A stretch of 64,000 bases of DNA from Brumimicrobium sp035497735. GTDB taxonomy: Bacteria > Bacteroidota > Bacteroidia > Flavobacteriales_D > Crocinitomicaceae. The translations under genes were made by a program, and so were the position numbers. The number at the start of each line of letters is the position of its first letter. Position 1 is the first letter of the stretch. The DNA lies in assembly GCA_035497735.1 (NCBI GenBank), contig DATJCX010000071.1, forward strand, positions 124,001 to 188,000, written 5' to 3'. Shown here in pieces: positions 43,952-52,937 of the stretch. The notes beneath the pieces are model-generated. The model was not told the DNA's origin. It searched no databases and saw nothing but the letters and a program-made list of their open reading frames with translations.

Positions 43952-45049
43952 ATGAATAGCCGTCTTTTAATGCTTCTACTGCTATCATTCGTTTTTCAAT
44001 CTTGCAAGGTTGGGCGTATGGTCTGGTTCAATATACCAAGCATTAAAGATCATAGAATTTTCGAAAGTCATACCATTTCCCAAGGAGAAGAACTTTTTTG
44101 TTTCACACCTTCCAATAGAAATGAATTGCCTTACGCGATTGAGACGCAAGGAAAAAAAGAGATCCTTCAAGATATCTTTAAGAAGACAAAAACAGTTGCT
44201 TTCTTAGTCATACGCAACGATTCCATTATCAATGAAAGTTACTTTAAGGAATACGATGAAGCATCCATTGTTGCGTCTTTTTCAATGTCAAAATCAATTA
44301 CCTCAATCTTGATAGGATGCGCTATAGATGATGGTTTGATACAATCAATCGATGAGCCAATCACCAATTACATTCCAGAGTTAAAAGCGCAAGGATTTGA
44401 GAAAGTTCATATCGAACATCTATTACAGATGACTTCAGGAATAAAGTTTAATGAAGGATACTTCAATCCATTTGGAAAGGTTGCTACTTACTATTATGGA
44501 AAGGATTTGCGTAAGGAAATCTTAAAGTTGACGCTTGAGAAAGAACCTGGAACTGAGTTTAAGTATAAGAGTGGAAATTCTCAATTACTGGGATTTGTTT
44601 TAGAAAGAGCTTTAAAAGATAAAACGATTTCAGCCTACTTGGAAGAAAAACTCTGGCTACCTATGGGAATGGAGTACGATGCAAGTTGGAGTATTGATAG
44701 TGAGAAAAGCGGACTAGAGAAAACTTTCTGCTGTTTGAATGCACGTGCCATAGATTTTGCTAAAATAGGAAGACTCTATTTAAACAAAGGGAACTGGGAA
44801 GGACAACAATTAGTTTCAGAAGAGTGGGTTGCTGAATCTACAAAACGTTCGAATGCCAATGGCGCCGCTAATTACTATCAATATCAATGGTGGTTGCCTT
44901 ATAACAATGGCTCTTTTATGGCAGAAGGTATTCTAGGGCAATTTATCTACGTTTATCCTGAAAAGAATCTAATAATTGTTCGATTGGGAAAGAAGTTAGG
45001 GAAAACCGATTGGTGGGCTGTACTGAATTCTATGGCGAAGTATTACTAG
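43952..45049 (+). CDS. Serine hydrolase, beta-lactamase class C fold (lipoprotein)
   Basis: 365 residues with a lipobox (FQSC at about 15-18). The S-x-x-K catalytic motif is SMSKS (Ser at about residue 113), followed by the conserved YKSGNSQ motif (Tyr-x-x-Asn-type). PBP4B/EstB-type serine hydrolases act as esterases or D-amino acid peptidases; no beta-lactamase activity should be assumed. Single gene, codirectional with neighbours. Confidence 0.87.
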   Translation: MNSRLLMLLLLSFVFQSCKVGRMVWFNIPSIKDHRIFESHTISQGEELFCFTPSNRNELPYAIETQGKKEILQDIFKKTKTVAFLVIRNDSIINESYFKEYDEASIVASFSMSKSITSILIGCAIDDGLIQSIDEPITNYIPELKAQGFEKVHIEHLLQMTSGIKFNEGYFNPFGKVATYYYGKDLRKEILKLTLEKEPGTEFKYKSGNSQLLGFVLERALKDKTISAYLEEKLWLPMGMEYDASWSIDSEKSGLEKTFCCLNARAIDFAKIGRLYLNKGNWEGQQLVSEEWVAESTKRSNANGAANYYQYQWWLPYNNGSFMAEGILGQFIYVYPEKNLIIVRLGKKLGKTDWWAVLNSMAKYY

Positions 45050-45147
45050 ATACCAAATGTTATTTATTGATGTGTATTTAATAAATTTTTAAAAAAAATA
45101 CGTATATTTACCAAATAAATTTACAATTAATTTAATAATCAATATTT

Positions 45148-45633
45148 ATGAAAAAAGTATCCTTTTTAGTTGCAACTGCTTTGATGTTTTCAATGGCTAG
45201 TTGTGACAATGCTACTGAAGAAGTAGTGACAGAAGAAATAGAAATGCATGATCATAATCATGATGAAGAAGAAGAAGATCACCACCACCATGATGCTGAC
45301 GATGAAGAGTTAGTGTTGAACGACGGTGAAAGATGGGTGATTAACGATGAAATGAAACCACATCTTAGCCAGCAAGAGGAAATAATAGCAGACTATATTG
45401 CTGCAAAGTCAGATAATTACGCTAAGTTGGCAGAAGATCTAAAAACGCACAACGCTTCTTTGATCAAGAGTTGTACAATGGATGGTAAAAGTCATGATGA
45501 ATTACATAAATGGTTGCACCCACATATTGAATTGCTAGGAGATTTAGGTAAAGCCGAATCTGTTGATGAAGCGAATGAAGTAATTGAGGAATTGAATGAA
45601 TCTTTCGAAACATTCCATGCATACTTTCAATAG
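45148..45633 (+). CDS. His/Asp/Glu-rich metal-binding-type lipoprotein
   Basis: 161 residues with lipobox Cys19 (MASC). Residues 34-49 hold seven His among acidic residues (HDHNHD ... HHHHD), a likely zinc/copper/nickel-binding arm. The rest is a helical domain with one Cys (SCTMDG) and HKWLHPHIELL. Family not recognised. A similar His/Glu-rich segment is in the TonB receptor at 53.8 kb, so a joint metal-handling role is possible. Confidence 0.75.
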   Translation: MKKVSFLVATALMFSMASCDNATEEVVTEEIEMHDHNHDEEEEDHHHHDADDEELVLNDGERWVINDEMKPHLSQQEEIIADYIAAKSDNYAKLAEDLKTHNASLIKSCTMDGKSHDELHKWLHPHIELLGDLGKAESVDEANEVIEELNESFETFHAYFQ

Positions 45634-45944
45634 ATAATCTTTAAAGATTACTTTTATAAAGTAGCTCTTTCAGATGAGAATGCTTTATAATAGCTTGTGG
45701 ATGGTTCAAAATTGAGTAAGATGTTAGGCTTTTAAATTGAGAACGAAAGGAGCATATATTAGTATGTGACTGAATTCGATATCTTAAAACAGCGCAGCAG
45801 TTTACCAATTTTGAGGCATCCATTTTTTGTTTTTTATAATAATTTAAGACTAAAAACTCTTTATATTTGTATAAAGTTAATATATTTGAAAGCAACTATT
45901 TAGAATCTTTCTAAATTAAAAGCGAAAAAATAAAATATATAAAT
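45634..45944. other. 311-bp intergenic region
   Basis: Contains two TATATTTG (full -7 match) sequences, 45862-45869 and 45881-45888, for the downstream CMD gene. A minus-strand frame here encodes 84 residues of unusual composition and is not accepted as a gene. No terminator recognised. Confidence 0.5.
45862..45869 (+). promoter_or_regulatory. -7 element of the CMD-SDR operon (first of two)
   Basis: TATATTTG, full match; a second identical sequence follows at 45881-45888. Either could drive the operon. Confidence 0.45.
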
Positions 45945-46649
45945 ATGGAAGAGCAAAATGATTTATTATTCCCTAAGCCAACGGCAGATTCAGCAAAGAA
46001 ACGTGCAGCTTTGGCACCTAATCAGATTGATGCATGGAGAAAGTTCAGTAGAGCCGTTTTTAAAGACGGCGCTTTAGACGCAAAGACAAAGCACTTAATA
46101 GCGATATCCGTAGCGCATGTTACCCAATGTCCTTATTGTATTCGTGCGCATGTACCGCAAGCTTTGAAACTTGGTGCTACTCCGGAAGAAATAATGGAAG
46201 CGATTTGGGTAGCTGCTGCTGGAAGCGCTAGCGGTGGTTATCAACATGCAGCAATTTCCGTTCACCAAATGGAAATCAATGATGGCTTGCAAAAAGAGGA
46301 CGGTGCAAAGTTCCCGGAAAATGATCCTATTATGGCTGCAAAAAAAGCCAAATTAGCACCTGATATTGTTGAAGCTTGGAGGGGATTAAGCAATAGCGTT
46401 TTTAAAGAAAACTTATTAAGCGAGAAGACTAAGCAGTTGATTGCTTTAGGGATTTCTCATGTCACGCAATGTTCCTACTGTATCAAAGGACATACAAAGA
46501 TGGCGAATGTGAAAGGCGCTACAAATGAAGAGATGATGGAAGCAATCTGGGTAGCGTCAGAAATGCGTGCAGGTGCAGCTTATTCTTATTCTATTATAGC
46601 GTTTGACGAAATCGAAAAATACCAAGCTAAACAAGAGGGTAAAGTTTAA
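45945..46649 (+). CDS. Tandem carboxymuconolactone decarboxylase (AhpD-like) protein
   Basis: 234 residues made of two similar domains. Each carries the AhpD-type CxxC-x3-H motif: C62PYC65-x3-H69 and C176SYC179-x3-H183, and the sequences HVTQCPYCI and HVTQCSYCI show recent internal duplication. AhpD-like members have alkyl-hydroperoxidase D-like disulfide reductase activity. Starts 4 bases before the SDR gene. Confidence 0.88.
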   Translation: MEEQNDLLFPKPTADSAKKRAALAPNQIDAWRKFSRAVFKDGALDAKTKHLIAISVAHVTQCPYCIRAHVPQALKLGATPEEIMEAIWVAAAGSASGGYQHAAISVHQMEINDGLQKEDGAKFPENDPIMAAKKAKLAPDIVEAWRGLSNSVFKENLLSEKTKQLIALGISHVTQCSYCIKGHTKMANVKGATNEEMMEAIWVASEMRAGAAYSYSIIAFDEIEKYQAKQEGKV

Positions 46650-46652
46650 TTT

Positions 46653-47354
46653 ATGAAATTGATAAATAAAATTGCTGTTGTAACTGGCGTTAGTAGCGGA
46701 CTAGGACTTGCGGTTACAACAGCCTTGTTAAACAAAGGTGTTCAAGTTTACGGAATCGCTAGAAATCGATTAAAACTTGAGGAAATTAAAACTCAGTTCG
46801 GAGAATTGTTTATTCCTGTTGCGTTAGACCTTGAAAAAGAAGAGGAACTTAATGAATGGATTAAGTCAACTTTTTCTGCTGAACATTATCCACATATTTT
46901 AATAAACAATGCGGGAACAAGTCAGTTTGCCAATGTAGATGAACTAAGTGCTGAAAAATGGCACCAAATGGTGAATGTTAACCTGAGTGCCGTTCATTTT
47001 CTAACTGCGGCTATCGTTCCTTTAATGAAGCTGGATGATATGAGTTCGCATATTATTAATATTGGCTCTATTTTAGGGAAAACAAGTGGTTCACAAAAGT
47101 CTGCTTATAGTGCAACCAAATTTGCCATTCAAGGTTATAGCGAAGCTTTATTTAAAGAATTACGCGGATTTAACATCAAGGTAACTTGCTTTAATCCCGG
47201 ATCTATTGAAACAGACTTTTTTGATAGCTCAGGAATTAAGTCAAATGAAAGAATGTTGCACCCTGATGAATTGGCAGACACGCTTATTTATTTATTAGAA
47301 ACGCCAGATAATGTTCTAATTGATGAATTGACGGTTAGACCGCTTCGACCTTAG
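46653..47354 (+). CDS. Short-chain dehydrogenase/reductase
   Basis: 233 residues of the classical SDR type: TGVSSGLG cofactor motif near the N-terminus, NNAGTS, and catalytic Ser-Tyr-Lys with Y-S-A-T-K. Oxidoreductase of unknown substrate using NAD(P). It follows the CMD-type gene by 3 bases, so the two are co-expressed and may act on the same compound. Confidence 0.9.
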   Translation: MKLINKIAVVTGVSSGLGLAVTTALLNKGVQVYGIARNRLKLEEIKTQFGELFIPVALDLEKEEELNEWIKSTFSAEHYPHILINNAGTSQFANVDELSAEKWHQMVNVNLSAVHFLTAAIVPLMKLDDMSSHIINIGSILGKTSGSQKSAYSATKFAIQGYSEALFKELRGFNIKVTCFNPGSIETDFFDSSGIKSNERMLHPDELADTLIYLLETPDNVLIDELTVRPLRP

Positions 47355-47447
47355 CCATAAGAAGTGAATACAATTAGCTGATTTTTGTAGGAAGGGTACG
47401 CCGTTTTTAGATTATTCGTACTTTTACCAACAAAACATTAATTCATA

Positions 47448-48644
47448 ATGGAAGCACCAAAACGTTTAGCGGTTAAATTAAATTCTAAAGCAGAAAGAAG
47501 TGTTAAGCAAGGTCATCCTTGGATATTTTCTGATAGCATTCTCAAGATAAAAGAGGGAGGGAAGACTGGTGATTTGGCAATTCTATTTGACTCAAAGACA
47601 GATAAAGCTTTTGCAATTGGACTTTTTGATGCAGATTCACCGATTCGTATCAAGGTTATTCACCATGATGGACCAGCGAAAATTGATGAGGCATTTTTTA
47701 AAAACAAATTAGAACATGCTTTCGAATTAAGAAAACCATTGTTGCGAACAAATACGAATGCGTATCGACTCCTCTTCGGAGAAAATGATGGTTTCCCAGG
47801 ATTGATAGTTGATGTTTATAATAAAGTAGGCGTGCTCAAGTTGTATTCGGCGATTTGGTTTCCTTATTTGGAGATGATTATTCCACATATTGTGGCGATT
47901 GCCAAGTTAGACTGTTTGATTCTTCGATTAAGTCGTTCTCTTGAAAAAAGTGACGCACCTTATGAAGAAGGAACCATTCTCTATGGTGCCTTAGAAAATC
48001 CAGAAGTTGAATTTGTAGAATATGGGGTCCGATTTAAAACAGATGTATTACTTGGGCATAAAACTGGCTTCTTTTTAGACCACAGAGAGAATAGAAGACG
48101 CATCGGAAAGCTCTCGAAAGGAAAAACTGTGTTGGATGTCTTTTCTTATGCAGGTGGTTTCTCCATACATGCTTTGGCAGGTGGCGCAAAAGAAGTAACG
48201 AGCTTAGATTTAAGTAAACAAGCCCTTGAATTGGCGAAACAAAATGCCGAGTTAAATAAGCCTACAGGAAAACACTTTACTATTGCAGGTGATGCTTTTG
48301 AAGAATTAAAAACATTGATTCGTCAAGAAAAAAAATACGATGTGGTGATTATTGATCCACCATCTTTTGCAAAAAGTCAAGCGGAAAATGAAATAGCCAA
48401 GAAAAAATATGTAGAACTAACCGAAATAGGTATTCAATTAACTGAAAAAGGAGGTTTACTTTTATTAGCGTCTTGTTCATCTCGTGTAACAGAAGAAGAA
48501 TTAAGAGAAATTCATAAAAGTGTTTTTTGGCGTTTAGGTGTGAATTATACATTAGAGGATTTCACCCAACACGATATCGACCATCCAATAGGTTTTGCAG
48601 AAGGTGCTTATTTAAAGTCTGGATATTACAGAATAAATAAATAG
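47448..48644 (+). CDS. rlmI: RlmI-like 23S rRNA (cytosine-5) methyltransferase
   Basis: 398 residues: an N-terminal PUA domain (AERSVKQGHPWIFSDSI), a central EEHEE-type domain with LFGENDGFPGLIVDVYN, and a C-terminal Rossmann methyltransferase with VLDVFSYAGGFSIHAL and IIDPPSFAKS (the DPPxF motif, about residue 302) and SCSSRV. E. coli RlmI methylates C1962 of 23S rRNA. It is followed by a terminator. Confidence 0.9.
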   Translation: MEAPKRLAVKLNSKAERSVKQGHPWIFSDSILKIKEGGKTGDLAILFDSKTDKAFAIGLFDADSPIRIKVIHHDGPAKIDEAFFKNKLEHAFELRKPLLRTNTNAYRLLFGENDGFPGLIVDVYNKVGVLKLYSAIWFPYLEMIIPHIVAIAKLDCLILRLSRSLEKSDAPYEEGTILYGALENPEVEFVEYGVRFKTDVLLGHKTGFFLDHRENRRRIGKLSKGKTVLDVFSYAGGFSIHALAGGAKEVTSLDLSKQALELAKQNAELNKPTGKHFTIAGDAFEELKTLIRQEKKYDVVIIDPPSFAKSQAENEIAKKKYVELTEIGIQLTEKGGLLLLASCSSRVTEEELREIHKSVFWRLGVNYTLEDFTQHDIDHPIGFAEGAYLKSGYYRINK

Positions 48645-48699
48645 CTGATTGCTGTTCTTGTTGCCGAGAATAAAAATTAAGGCCATCATATTAGCCATT

Positions 48700-48728
48700 G
48701 AGCATTCAGTTATGAATGCTCTTTTTTT
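48700..48728 (+). terminator. Terminator of the rlmI-like gene
   Basis: Perfect 9-bp hairpin (48700-48708 with 48713-48721) with a 4-base loop and a seven-T run. Confidence 0.85.
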
Positions 48729-49020
48729 ATTCCCTTAAGATTAGGATAAGCTTCTACAGTAAGCTTCTATCTGATTGTAATAGGATGTATTGTTTTTAAA
48801 ATCAATCAGTTAATAGCTGCTTTAAACGCCCTTGAATTTGATGAGAAAATCAAAACAGGGGGTAACCACTAAAGCCGAACGATTAATTCTCCTGATATTT
48901 GTGGTGTGTCTTTGAGGAAACGAAAAGAATACTAAAAGTAAAGATTGAAAAATCGCTATCAACCGACCATTTAATCTACTAAGATAAATCATACTAATTT
49001 ATAAAAAACCTACTCAAGAA

Positions 49021-49049
49021 AAGTTCTAACAAAAGTTAGAACTTTTTTT
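49021..49049 (+). terminator. Second terminator-like hairpin without an obvious upstream gene
   Basis: Perfect 10-bp stem (49021-49030 with 49035-49044), 4-base A loop, T-run after it. About 300 bases past the rlmI terminator, so it needs an unrecognised transcript. Confidence 0.7.
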
Positions 49050-49107
49050 AAGTGTTGTAACGAGATTGGGGTAGGCTTTTAAAGCATTAAGTTTAAATTA
49101 AAATACA

Positions 49108-49115
49108 TATATTTG
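49108..49115 (+). promoter_or_regulatory. -7 element of the sensor kinase promoter
   Basis: TATATTTG, a full match to TANNTTTG, 64 bases before the ATG, with the microsatellite between. Confidence 0.55.
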
Positions 49116-49120
49116 AAAAC

Positions 49121-49148
49121 ATTATTATTATTATTATTATTATTATTA
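49121..49148 (+). repeat. (ATT)9 microsatellite in the sensor kinase leader
   Basis: 28-base tract of nine ATT units plus A, inside the predicted leader, 30 bases before the ATG. Confidence 0.9.
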
Positions 49149-49178
49149 ACACCTTTATTTTAATTACCTGACTGTACG

Positions 49179-51191
49179 ATGAAACACTTTAAATTTATTG
49201 TATTTTTAAGTTTATTTGTTGCTTTTGTTTCTTGTGATAAGAAGCAAGAGCCAATTGTTCGCGTGAACAAAAGTGATGCTTTAACCACTGATGATTATCG
49301 AAAAGAATTCCCTGGGTTTTGGTGGCTTGAAAGGTCTAGAAACTTTAAGCATCCCGAATACCAAGATAGTTTTAATTACTATTTCAATAGTAGTCTTGAG
49401 AATAAGGAGTATGATCGAGCAGCGGCTTACATGATAGCATACGGAGATGCATTAGGGGTCATTTATAACTGCGATACTTCTTTTCGAAATAAATCCATAG
49501 ATTTTTATGAAAAGTATGAAGAACATTTTACCAATGACACGAAGAGCCGATTGGCATATAACCTTGGTGGTCAAGCTTATTGCTTGAACGACGTAAAGGA
49601 CAGTCAAAAATGGTATGGAAAAGCAGTTTCTATTCCAGCAGATGATAATTATCATAAACAGATTGTAGGTTTTAGTCATTTTGCAATGGCGCAGAATTAT
49701 GCCAACTTAGGTGAGTTTGAAACAGCAGAAGAGCATCTTATTAAAGCTTCAAATATATTTATTGAAGTTGGAGATGAACGTAATCAAGCTACGGTTTATT
49801 TACTGTTGGAAGGAATATATAGCTATAACTCAGCTTACGAAGAGGCGGAGAAAACAATTAAAAAGGCCTTGGATATTTTAAGGTATGACTGTAGTTATCC
49901 TTTATTATTCTCAGCTTATAGTAGTTATATGCAGTTGAAAGTTGGAATGGGGGATTCACTTGGGGCAATTGCCTATGTGGATACTTTATCTCAAATGGAA
50001 GAGTGGAACCCTGAGTTCTACACGGATTATGATAGAGCATTGTTGAGTCAGTATAAGGTGTTTAAACATATTGTTTTAGAGGATTATGACTCTTCTATGT
50101 TTTATTTAGATAAAGCAAGGGAGATTACAGATAAAATGCACAATCCTGATATTAAAATGAGAACGCTTTTCCAAGAGGCTTCTGTTTCAAATCACTTTAA
50201 AAAACCATTAAAAGACCCTGCAGCAATTGAAGCCTTTTATGAAGAACTAGCAAGTGATGAAGTGCAAAATAGACAGTATATGTCGCAAATGGCTTCTGCA
50301 TTGTTGAGGTATTATGAAATAACTGGGGATTATGCTAAGGCTTCTAAATATAGCCGCTTCTTAATTAATGATGTTAGTAAACTAGCGGAGGATAGAATGA
50401 AAGGGCGATTATTCGAGTTAGAAAAGAAATTTGAATTAGAGAAAAAGGAAAACAAAATTCTGCTACAACAAAAGGAAATAGATGAAAGAAATAAGCTAAT
50501 TGTTAGTTTGGCAGTTGGTATAGTTTTCTTAATACTTGTTTTCTTGTTGATTATCGTTTGGATTAAGAATAGAAGTATCAACAAAGAAAAAGTATTGACG
50601 CAAAATTTCGCTTCTCAATTACTTTTTAAAACTGAGGAGGAAAGAAAAAGAATTGCATCAGAGTTACATGATAGTGTGAGTAATGAATTAGTGAACCTAA
50701 GACATGCGATAACGGTAGGAAACCTAAGCGTAAAAGAGAAGATTGATAATATTCTAGAAGAAGTTAGAAACATTAGTAGAAATATTAGTCCAACTTTATT
50801 TGATAGAGTAGGATTGAAAGAGAGTGTGGAACAACTCACGGAACGTATTCAGAATCAGCACCAATTCTTCCTGACTTCAGAAGTAAATTATTCAGGAACT
50901 TTAGAAAAGACTAAGGAATTACAAATATATCGTATTATTCAGGAAGCTATAACGAACACATTGAAGCATGCCGAAGCTGTTGCTGGTAAAATTGACATCT
51001 ACGAAGACGATAAGAACGTATATGTTAAAGTTAAAGACAACGGTAAAGGATTTGATGTGGATACTATGTTAGAAAAAGGTAATTGCTTTGGATTGTTGAA
51101 TATTACAGAAAGAGCAAAGTACTTAAACGGAACAGCACAATTTAAGTCTGGTAAAGAAGGTACTGAAATAATGATAACTATTCCAAAATAA
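49179..51191 (+). CDS. TPR-type sensor histidine kinase (NarL/HisKA_3 group), lipoprotein-like
   Basis: 670 residues. The signal peptide ends in a lipobox (AFVSC). A TPR-rich sensor region covers about 60-400, then a coiled coil, transmembrane helix at about 441-463, HisKA_3 with phospho-acceptor His497 (ELHDSVSNE), and HATPase_c with EAITNTLKHAEA and DNGKGFD. The lipobox plus transmembrane helix makes an anchored periplasmic sensor with cytosolic kinase. The response regulator gene starts 6 bases after its stop. A TANNTTTG -7 element and the (ATT)9 tract precede it. Confidence 0.92.
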   Translation: MKHFKFIVFLSLFVAFVSCDKKQEPIVRVNKSDALTTDDYRKEFPGFWWLERSRNFKHPEYQDSFNYYFNSSLENKEYDRAAAYMIAYGDALGVIYNCDTSFRNKSIDFYEKYEEHFTNDTKSRLAYNLGGQAYCLNDVKDSQKWYGKAVSIPADDNYHKQIVGFSHFAMAQNYANLGEFETAEEHLIKASNIFIEVGDERNQATVYLLLEGIYSYNSAYEEAEKTIKKALDILRYDCSYPLLFSAYSSYMQLKVGMGDSLGAIAYVDTLSQMEEWNPEFYTDYDRALLSQYKVFKHIVLEDYDSSMFYLDKAREITDKMHNPDIKMRTLFQEASVSNHFKKPLKDPAAIEAFYEELASDEVQNRQYMSQMASALLRYYEITGDYAKASKYSRFLINDVSKLAEDRMKGRLFELEKKFELEKKENKILLQQKEIDERNKLIVSLAVGIVFLILVFLLIIVWIKNRSINKEKVLTQNFASQLLFKTEEERKRIASELHDSVSNELVNLRHAITVGNLSVKEKIDNILEEVRNISRNISPTLFDRVGLKESVEQLTERIQNQHQFFLTSEVNYSGTLEKTKELQIYRIIQEAITNTLKHAEAVAGKIDIYEDDKNVYVKVKDNGKGFDVDTMLEKGNCFGLLNITERAKYLNGTAQFKSGKEGTEIMITIPK

Positions 51192-51197
51192 AAATAT

Positions 51198-51821
51198 ATG
51201 CATTTCATTCTAGCCGAAGATCATCCGCTTTCGTTGTTAGGGACTCAGTTTCTGGTAGAAAGTATGGGGTTTATAGTTTTAAATAGTTTTGATAATGGCT
51301 TAGATGCCTTAGAAGCTATTAAAAGACAAAAACCTGAGTTTGCTGTTTTAGACATCAGTATGCCTAAAATGGACGGACTTGAAGTTGTAGAAAATGTTCG
51401 ACTACACCAGGTTGAAACAAAGATTATTCTCTTAACTTCTCACAAAGAAAAAAGTATTTTCAATAAAGCTGAAGAGGTTGGAGCGAATGCTTATTTGTTA
51501 AAACAATATGCCTTAGATGAGTTAAAAGATTGTATTTTAACTTTGATTAAAGGGGATAAGTATAAAAGTCCAAAACTTCAGTTTGAATTAGAAGAAGATA
51601 CTACCTTTCTTAAAAATAAAACATTAGAGAAATTAAGCTTTGCAGAAAGAAGGGTCTTTGAATTAATTATTCAACAGAAAACAACCAAAGAAATTGCGGA
51701 GTTACTTTTCTTAGCTGAAAAAACGATTGAAGGACATCGTTCTAATATTATTCTAAAACTAGGCATCGAATCTGAAAAGAATGCCTTGTTGAAATATGCA
51801 GCGCAATTTATTGAGAATTGA
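51198..51821 (+). CDS. NarL/LuxR-family response regulator
   Basis: 207 residues: receiver domain with DHP, the phosphorylation site Asp52 (VLDISMPKMDG) and the conserved Lys (LLKQY), and a C-terminal LuxR-type helix-turn-helix with LSFAERRVFELII and TTKEIAELLFLAEKTIEGHRS. It is a DNA-binding partner of the upstream kinase (6-base gap). The universal stress protein gene 120 bases downstream may be a target, but this is only adjacency. Confidence 0.95.
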   Translation: MHFILAEDHPLSLLGTQFLVESMGFIVLNSFDNGLDALEAIKRQKPEFAVLDISMPKMDGLEVVENVRLHQVETKIILLTSHKEKSIFNKAEEVGANAYLLKQYALDELKDCILTLIKGDKYKSPKLQFELEEDTTFLKNKTLEKLSFAERRVFELIIQQKTTKEIAELLFLAEKTIEGHRSNIILKLGIESEKNALLKYAAQFIEN

Positions 51822-51941
51822 TATGCGAATTGATAAAGGCTGTTGCTATTTTATCTCATATGATTTTTGTCATTTTATTTCTGTGAAATAATTCCTATTT
51901 TGTGAATACATTTTAAAGAATCAAATTAAATCGAAAACGAG

Positions 51942-52787
51942 ATGAAGAAAATAATTGTTCCTACAGATTTTTCAGAAACAGCAGGCAGAGCTCAAAACTT
52001 TGCGATTCAATCTGCTAAATTATTTAATTCCAAAATTACCTTGCTCCATTCTTTTGAGATAGAAAAATTCTACTCTTCTGATTACATAGGATATAATAAG
52101 GATTTTGTTATTCAAATGGTAACGGATATCGAAAAATCACTTGATAGATTGCGTCGTCAATCCTTAAAAGAGGAACAAATTGAGGTGCAAACGTACCTTT
52201 CATCTTATAATTTGACCAATGCGATTAACAAACTGGCGGAAGAGAAAAATTCGGACATGGTTGTTATGGGAACATTGGGAGAGTCTGGATTAAAAGAGAA
52301 ATTGTGGGGGAGTAGAACTTCTGAAGTTATCGGGAAGACAAGCACTCCTGTTATGGTAATTCCGCATGAATATGAATGGAAAAAACCAAGTAAAATTCTT
52401 TTTCTGACCAATCGCTTTGAAAGAAATGATGATATCCTAAATTATATCTTTGAGACATCAAACCTTTATATGGCAAGTGTAGAAGTTGGTGTGTTTACTG
52501 ATATTGATGATGTTAAAGCTGAGAAGTTATTAGAGAATGAGCAAGACATTAATGAATATGCTGATTATATAAAAAACGAGCATTACGAAAAAACGATTAA
52601 AGCTGTTCACTTAAAAGGAGAAGACTTTGAGGATACGCTTCAAAAGTATGTAAAGGAGAATGATATTGATATGCTGGTAATGGTAACTTACCAAGGTGGT
52701 TTCTGGAAGCGACTTTTTAATCCTAGTAAAACAAAGCATTTAAGTTTCCATACGGATATTCCTTTATTGGCTATTCCTTTTAAATAG
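51942..52787 (+). CDS. Universal stress protein with two UspA domains (first copy)
   Basis: 281 residues: two UspA domains. The first starts KKIIVPTDFSETA and has the ATP-binding G-T-L-G-E-S-G-L-K-E-K-L-W-G-S-R-T-S motif; the second starts at about 150 and has a degenerate end (MVTYQGGFWKRLF). USPs bind ATP and protect or signal under stress. The paralogue downstream is the same length and about 60 percent identical with no gaps. Between them sits a terminator, so expression is probably separate. Confidence 0.9.
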   Translation: MKKIIVPTDFSETAGRAQNFAIQSAKLFNSKITLLHSFEIEKFYSSDYIGYNKDFVIQMVTDIEKSLDRLRRQSLKEEQIEVQTYLSSYNLTNAINKLAEEKNSDMVVMGTLGESGLKEKLWGSRTSEVIGKTSTPVMVIPHEYEWKKPSKILFLTNRFERNDDILNYIFETSNLYMASVEVGVFTDIDDVKAEKLLENEQDINEYADYIKNEHYEKTIKAVHLKGEDFEDTLQKYVKENDIDMLVMVTYQGGFWKRLFNPSKTKHLSFHTDIPLLAIPFK

Positions 52788-52825
52788 AAGAAAAACAAGA
52801 TTTATAATTCAAACTATTTTATCAT

Positions 52826-52850
52826 AAAGGCGCACTATTGCGCCTTTTTT
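52826..52850 (+). terminator. Terminator between the two universal stress protein genes
   Basis: 9-bp stem (52826-52834 with 52839-52847), 4-base loop, T-run after. Confidence 0.85.
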
Positions 52851-52937
52851 TATAAAGAAACTTTAATAATTTCTTATTATCATTAAAATGACTTAAATTG
52901 CATTGAGGTATGATTGAATAATTTAAAATATTAGATT

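Larger units (their letters stand above)
48645..49178. other. 534-bp gene-free region with two terminators and a repeat tract
   Basis: Holds the rlmI terminator (48700-48728), a hairpin-prone stretch at about 48767-48817, a second terminator-like hairpin (49021-49049), a -7 element (49108-49115) and a (ATT)9 microsatellite (49121-49148). No coding frame of size was seen between the terminators, so a small RNA could lie at about 48730-49049. Confidence 0.6.

Noticed and set aside
43952..45049. Beta-lactamase
   Set aside because: SxxK serine hydrolase fold is shared with esterases and peptidases; the sequence lacks features that would single out a class C beta-lactamase.
45641..45895. 84-residue minus-strand open frame
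   Set aside because: Overlaps the promoter region of the CMD gene, has unusual composition rich in Ser/Tyr/Cys, no recognisable family and no promoter; most likely chance.
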